Below, in pieces: positions 60,961 through 64,000 of a DNA stretch of 64,000 nt; the stretch's first letter is position 1, and each line of letters starts with the position of its first letter. The position numbers were made by a program, and so were the translations under genes. The DNA lies in the NCBI RefSeq assembly GCF_047971885.1, contig NZ_JBKEAE010000183.1, positions 1 to 64,000 of the forward strand, in the 5' to 3' direction. The DNA comes from Tropicimonas sp047971885. Its GTDB lineage: Bacteria; Pseudomonadota; Alphaproteobacteria; Rhodobacterales; Rhodobacteraceae. The notes beneath the pieces are model-generated. The model made no database searches, was not told the origin of the DNA, and saw only the letters and a program-made list of their open reading frames with translations.

Positions 60961-62700
60961 ATGGCAAGCGGGGCCCGGGGGCAAAGCGTGAATTTCCCCG
61001 CGCGAGAGCGAGCCTTGCCGGAACGCAGCCGCGATCTGATCCGCCGCCAGATGGAAGAAAGCCGCGACGGCCTGAACCGGTTCGGGCGGATGCTGGTGCA
61101 GCAGGGGCCGGGGCAGGTGCGCTTCTGGTTCATCGCGCTTGCGCTTGGTGTGGTTGCGGGCGCGGCGGCGGTGGGTTTTCGCACCGCGATCTACTGGTTG
61201 CAGGCCAGATTCTATGGTGCCGACGACGCGCTCTATATCCACTCGTTCGCCGAAACGCTGCCGTGGTGGTATCTGGTGCTGGTGCCGGTTCTTGGCGGGC
61301 TGGCGGTGGGGGTCCTGCTCACCCGGTTCACCCCCGACGACAGGGTGCGGGCCGTCGCCGATGTGATCGAGGGGGCGGCGCTTTATCGCGGCCGGGTCGA
61401 GATAAGGGCTGGCCTCGCCTCGGCCGCGGCCTCGCTGATCACGCTTTCCTCGGGGGGCTCTTCGGGGCGCGAGGGGCCGGTGGTTCACCTTGCCGGGGTG
61501 ATTGCCACCTGGGTGTCGGACCGGCTGGACGCCGATGGCATTACCGGCCGCGACCTTCTGGGATGCGCGGTTGCCGCCGCCGTTTCGGCCAGTTTCAACG
61601 CCCCCATCGCCGGAACGCTCTTTGCGCTCGAAGTGGTATTACGCCATTTCGCCATGCACGCGTTCGCCCCCATCGCCATCGCCTCGGTCGCAGGGACCGT
61701 CGTCAGCCGGCTGATGCTGGGCGACAACACCGAATTCACCCTGGCGCCGCAATTGTCGCTGTCGTTCTACGGCGAGCTTCCCGCCTTCATGATCCTCGGC
61801 CTGTTCAGCGGATTGGTGGCGGTGGTCCTGATGCGGTCGATCTTCTTCACCGACGCCCTGGCCAGCCACCTGCAGGAGAAGTTCCGCGTGCCGCGCGTGC
61901 TTCAACCCGCCATCGCTGGCGGGTTACTGGGCGTCATGGCGATCTGGTTTCCCCATATCATCGGTGTCGGTTACGAGACCACGGCCATGGCCCTGCATGC
62001 CCGGCTTTCGCTGCACGAGGCGGTGCTGTTCGTGGCGATGAAGATCGTCGCCGTTGCAATTACCCTGGCCGGGCGCATGGGCGGTGGCATCTTCTCGCCG
62101 TCGCTGATGGTCGGCGCGCTGAGCGGTCTGGCATTCGGCATCGTCGCCACGGCGCTGGTGCCGCAATATTCCGGCACGGGCGAGTTGTATGCGCTGGCGG
62201 GAATGGGGGCGGTTGCCGCCGCGGTGCTGGGCGCGCCGATCTCGACGGCGATGATCGTCTTCGAGATGACGGGCGACTGGCAGACCGGGCTTGCGGTGAT
62301 GGTCGCGGTATCGCTGTCCGCCGCGCTGGCAAGCCGGCTGGTGGCGCGCTCGTATTTCCTCACCCAGCTCGAAAACAAGGGCGTGCGCCTGTCCGCCGGC
62401 CCGCAGGCCTATCTGCTGTCGGTCCATTCTGCGGCGTTGCTGATGCGCTCGATGGACAGCCCGCGCGCCGCTTCGGCCGAGGTCTGCCGCCGGATGATCG
62501 AAAGCGGCCTGTTCATCCGCCCCGAGACGACGCTGGAAGTGGCGCTGCCGATCTTCGAAAGCGAAGGCTGCGTCTTCCTGCCGGTGATCACCGACGGCGA
62601 CGGGGGTGAGGCCACCCTTATCGGCGCGCTGTTCCATGTCGACGCCCTGCGCGCCTACAATCGCGCTCTGGCCGAAACGGCGGCGGAGGAACACGCCTGA
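60961..62700 (+). CDS. ClC-family chloride channel / transporter with C-terminal CBS region
   Basis: A 579-residue membrane protein of the voltage-gated chloride channel family. The anion-pathway motifs are LSSGGSSGREGPVVHLAGV (with the gating glutamate of GREGP) and GRMGGGIFSPSLMVGALSG. Other pore-lining segments are SASFNAPIAGTLFALEVVL and AVLGAPISTAMIVFEMTGDW. The proton-glutamate of exchangers (E203 in E. coli ClcA) could not be located with certainty, so channel versus antiporter is open. The last 120 residues resemble a CBS pair. It begins 35 bp from the divergent Dld gene. Confidence 0.92.
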   Translation: MASGARGQSVNFPARERALPERSRDLIRRQMEESRDGLNRFGRMLVQQGPGQVRFWFIALALGVVAGAAAVGFRTAIYWLQARFYGADDALYIHSFAETLPWWYLVLVPVLGGLAVGVLLTRFTPDDRVRAVADVIEGAALYRGRVEIRAGLASAAASLITLSSGGSSGREGPVVHLAGVIATWVSDRLDADGITGRDLLGCAVAAAVSASFNAPIAGTLFALEVVLRHFAMHAFAPIAIASVAGTVVSRLMLGDNTEFTLAPQLSLSFYGELPAFMILGLFSGLVAVVLMRSIFFTDALASHLQEKFRVPRVLQPAIAGGLLGVMAIWFPHIIGVGYETTAMALHARLSLHEAVLFVAMKIVAVAITLAGRMGGGIFSPSLMVGALSGLAFGIVATALVPQYSGTGELYALAGMGAVAAAVLGAPISTAMIVFEMTGDWQTGLAVMVAVSLSAALASRLVARSYFLTQLENKGVRLSAGPQAYLLSVHSAALLMRSMDSPRAASAEVCRRMIESGLFIRPETTLEVALPIFESEGCVFLPVITDGDGGEATLIGALFHVDALRAYNRALAETAAEEHA

Positions 62701-62823
62701 TCCGGTCCGGTGGGCGCGAAATCAGAAGAAGATACTGCCCGCACCCTGATCGCCGGGGCGCGTATTGCCCGGCAGGATCGGCGGCCCGTATCCCGCGCAT
62801 ACGCCCGGGTACTGCGGCAGGGG

Positions 62824-63171
62824 TCAGAACCGCTCGACCGCAACGGCGGAATTGCCGGTATGGAAGGCGATGTAATCCTTGACCCGTTGCATGCCCTCGT
62901 TCGGGTTCTCATAGGACCAGGCCGCGTTCACCAGAGTGCCGCTTTTGGTATCTATCGAATAGTAGCTGGCATCGCCCTTGTGCGGGTTGCGCTCGACCGC
63001 GCCCGAGGGGTCGAGAAAGGCCATCGCGATATCGTCGCGCGGAAAATAGATGACGGGCGCGCCATCGCCTTCGGTCAGTTCCAGTGCGTTCCGGCTTTCG
63101 GCCAGAACCGCGCCGCCGGCGCGAACGCTCCAGATGCCGTCGGCCTTGTGGATGGTGATATGGTCAACCAT
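62824..63171 (-). CDS. DUF427 domain protein
   Basis: A 115-residue protein of the DUF427 family, a small beta-rich domain of unknown function. The hallmark sequence is VIYFPRDDIAMAFLDPSG, followed by YYSIDTKSGTLVNAAWSYEN and YIAFHTGNSAVAVE. It is cytoplasmic and stands alone, with a GGGGG tract before the ATG. Its leader contains a perfect 8-bp hairpin (63198-63223). Confidence 0.9.
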   Translation of the reverse strand: MVDHITIHKADGIWSVRAGGAVLAESRNALELTEGDGAPVIYFPRDDIAMAFLDPSGAVERNPHKGDASYYSIDTKSGTLVNAAWSYENPNEGMQRVKDYIAFHTGNSAVAVERF

Positions 63172-63197
63172 GTGATCCCCCTTTTGAGAGTGGTCTG

Positions 63198-63223
63198 CCG
63201 CCCATGAACATCTGTATGGGCGG
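63198..63223 (-). promoter_or_regulatory. Hairpin in the DUF427 leader
   Basis: CCGCCCAT and ATGGGCGG form a perfect 8-bp inverted repeat around a 10-nt loop, 27 bp upstream of the DUF427 ATG and 41 bp after the aminopeptidase stop. There is no U-run. It may be a weak terminator for the upstream gene or a leader structure or operator; the sequence does not decide. Confidence 0.4.
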
Positions 63224-63263
63224 CCGGTGTGACATTATTGTGAAATGGAATGTTAGCCCTAAC

Positions 63264-64000
63264 CTATAGCGGGCGGGTCACCGTTTCAAGCCACACCGCC
63301 GCATCGCCGCTCAGCAGGGGGAATATCCGGTGCCGGGTTTCGGCGTGATAGGTATCGAGCCAGGCGCGTTCTCCGGCGTCCAGCAGCGACAGGTCGATCA
63401 GCCGCCGGTCGATCGGCACCCGGGTCAGGGTTGCAAAGGCCAGCATCGCGCGGTTGTCGGCACCGGGCAGGGGCGGAGCCTCGACAACACGGATCAGGTT
63501 TTCGATCCGGATGCCGAAGGCGCCCTCGCGGTAATACCCTGGCTCGTTCGACAGGATCATGCCGGGCTCCAGCGGCACCTCGGATAGCCGCGACAGGCGC
63601 TGCGGCCCCTCGTGCACCGACAGATAGGCGCCGACGCCGTGGCCGGTGCCGTGGTCGTAATCCTGCCCGGCCCGCCACAGCGGCGCGCGTGCCAGCGAGT
63701 CGAGATCGCGCCCGGCGAGGCCCCCGGGCCAGCGGATGGTCGAGATCGCGATCATGCCCTTCAGCACCCGGGTGAATGCCGCCGTCTGTTCCGCGGTGAC
63801 CGGGCCGGTAGCGATGGTGCGGGTGATGTCGGTGGTGCCGTCGGCGTACTGGCCACCCGAATCCACCAGCAGCAGGTCGCCGGGGGCGATGCGCCGGTTG
63901 GTGTCGGTGGTTACACGGTAGTGAACGATGGCACCGTTCGGCCCCGATCCCGCGATGGTGTCGAAGCTGATATCGCGCAGCAGCGGGTCCCTGCGGCGTT
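63264..64000 (-). CDS. pepP: Xaa-Pro aminopeptidase (M24 family), partial at the window end
   Basis: The C-terminal part of a creatinase-fold metallopeptidase that removes N-terminal residues before proline. The frame is open to base 64000, so the N-terminal half lies outside. Metal ligands are visible: Asp in LLLVDSGGQYADG, Asp in GTTDITRTIA, His in GVGAYLSVHEGPQ, Glu in LSNEPGYYREG and Glu in GIRIENLIRV. The HGTGHGVGAY-type catalytic histidine is also present (DHGTGHGVGAYL). The C-terminal domain ends in WLETVTRPL. Confidence 0.93.
   Translation of the reverse strand, partial: RRRDPLLRDISFDTIAGSGPNGAIVHYRVTTDTNRRIAPGDLLLVDSGGQYADGTTDITRTIATGPVTAEQTAAFTRVLKGMIAISTIRWPGGLAGRDLDSLARAPLWRAGQDYDHGTGHGVGAYLSVHEGPQRLSRLSEVPLEPGMILSNEPGYYREGAFGIRIENLIRVVEAPPLPGADNRAMLAFATLTRVPIDRRLIDLSLLDAGERAWLDTYHAETRHRIFPLLSGDAAVWLETVTRPL

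Noticed and set aside
62701..62823. Terminator between the ClC and DUF427 genes
   Set aside because: GC-rich inverted segments exist, but no stable stem with a T-run was found.

Overview
The window reads as a chromosomal segment of a GC-rich alphaproteobacterium of the order Rhodobacterales. The evidence is the Rhodobacter-type division/cell-wall (dcw) cluster with a DUF2484 gene between murC and murB, the murA-DUF2948-hisD-UPF0262-phosphatase-infA-maf-RNase-yacG block, an mraZ leader that looks like the sRNA UpsM, and DUF1127 genes followed by paired CCUCCUCCC hairpins as in the CcsR ('cuckoo') RNAs of Rhodobacter sphaeroides. No phage, complete insertion sequence or CRISPR array was seen.

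Layout. 1-0.9 kb: nothing recognised, then a secreted protein of unknown function. 1.1-7.6 kb (minus strand): a catabolic operon with a tripartite tricarboxylate transporter (tctC-tctB-tctA), a COG4091 dehydrogenase with SAF domain, an exported beta-propeller lactonase and an Asp/Glu-racemase-like protein, next to a divergent LysR regulator (7.8-8.8 kb). 8.9-16.3 kb (minus): a housekeeping block from yacG to murA with a nitrilase-family hydrolase inserted. 16.4-19.8 kb: tRNA-Thr, a DUF2478 gene and a divergent TonB-dependent receptor preceded by a ModE-like palindrome. 19.9-23.7 kb (minus): a LuxR-type regulator, a histidine phosphatase, a GST, an aldehyde dehydrogenase and tRNA-Gly. 23.8-30.2 kb: pyruvate carboxylase, divergent UvrD/PcrA helicase and a single-domain response regulator.

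30.3-32.1 kb (minus) is the most distinctive region. It holds two transcription units, each opened by the same dyad element and the same sigma-32-like promoter (CTTGAA-N14-CTAAC). One is DUF1127 plus four two-hairpin RNAs ending in a U-tract terminator. The other is DUF1127, one two-hairpin RNA and another DUF1127. All ten loops show a CCUCCUCCC motif, one of them shortened.

32.2-55.7 kb: the Mrp/ApbC Fe-S carrier, the UpsM-like leader RNA, then mraZ-rsmH-ftsL-ftsI-murE-murF-mraY-[membrane protein]-murD-[antisense flavoprotein]-ftsW-murG-murC-DUF2484-murB-ddl-ftsQ-ftsA-ftsZ, mostly joined by 4-bp stop/start overlaps. These genes make lipid II and build the divisome. 55.8-64 kb: lpxC between two strong terminators, bamD carrying an in-frame amber codon, recN, a Dld-type FAD oxidase (minus), a ClC channel, DUF427 (minus) and an aminopeptidase P that runs off the window end (minus).

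All family assignments are from reading the sequence; no database search was run.
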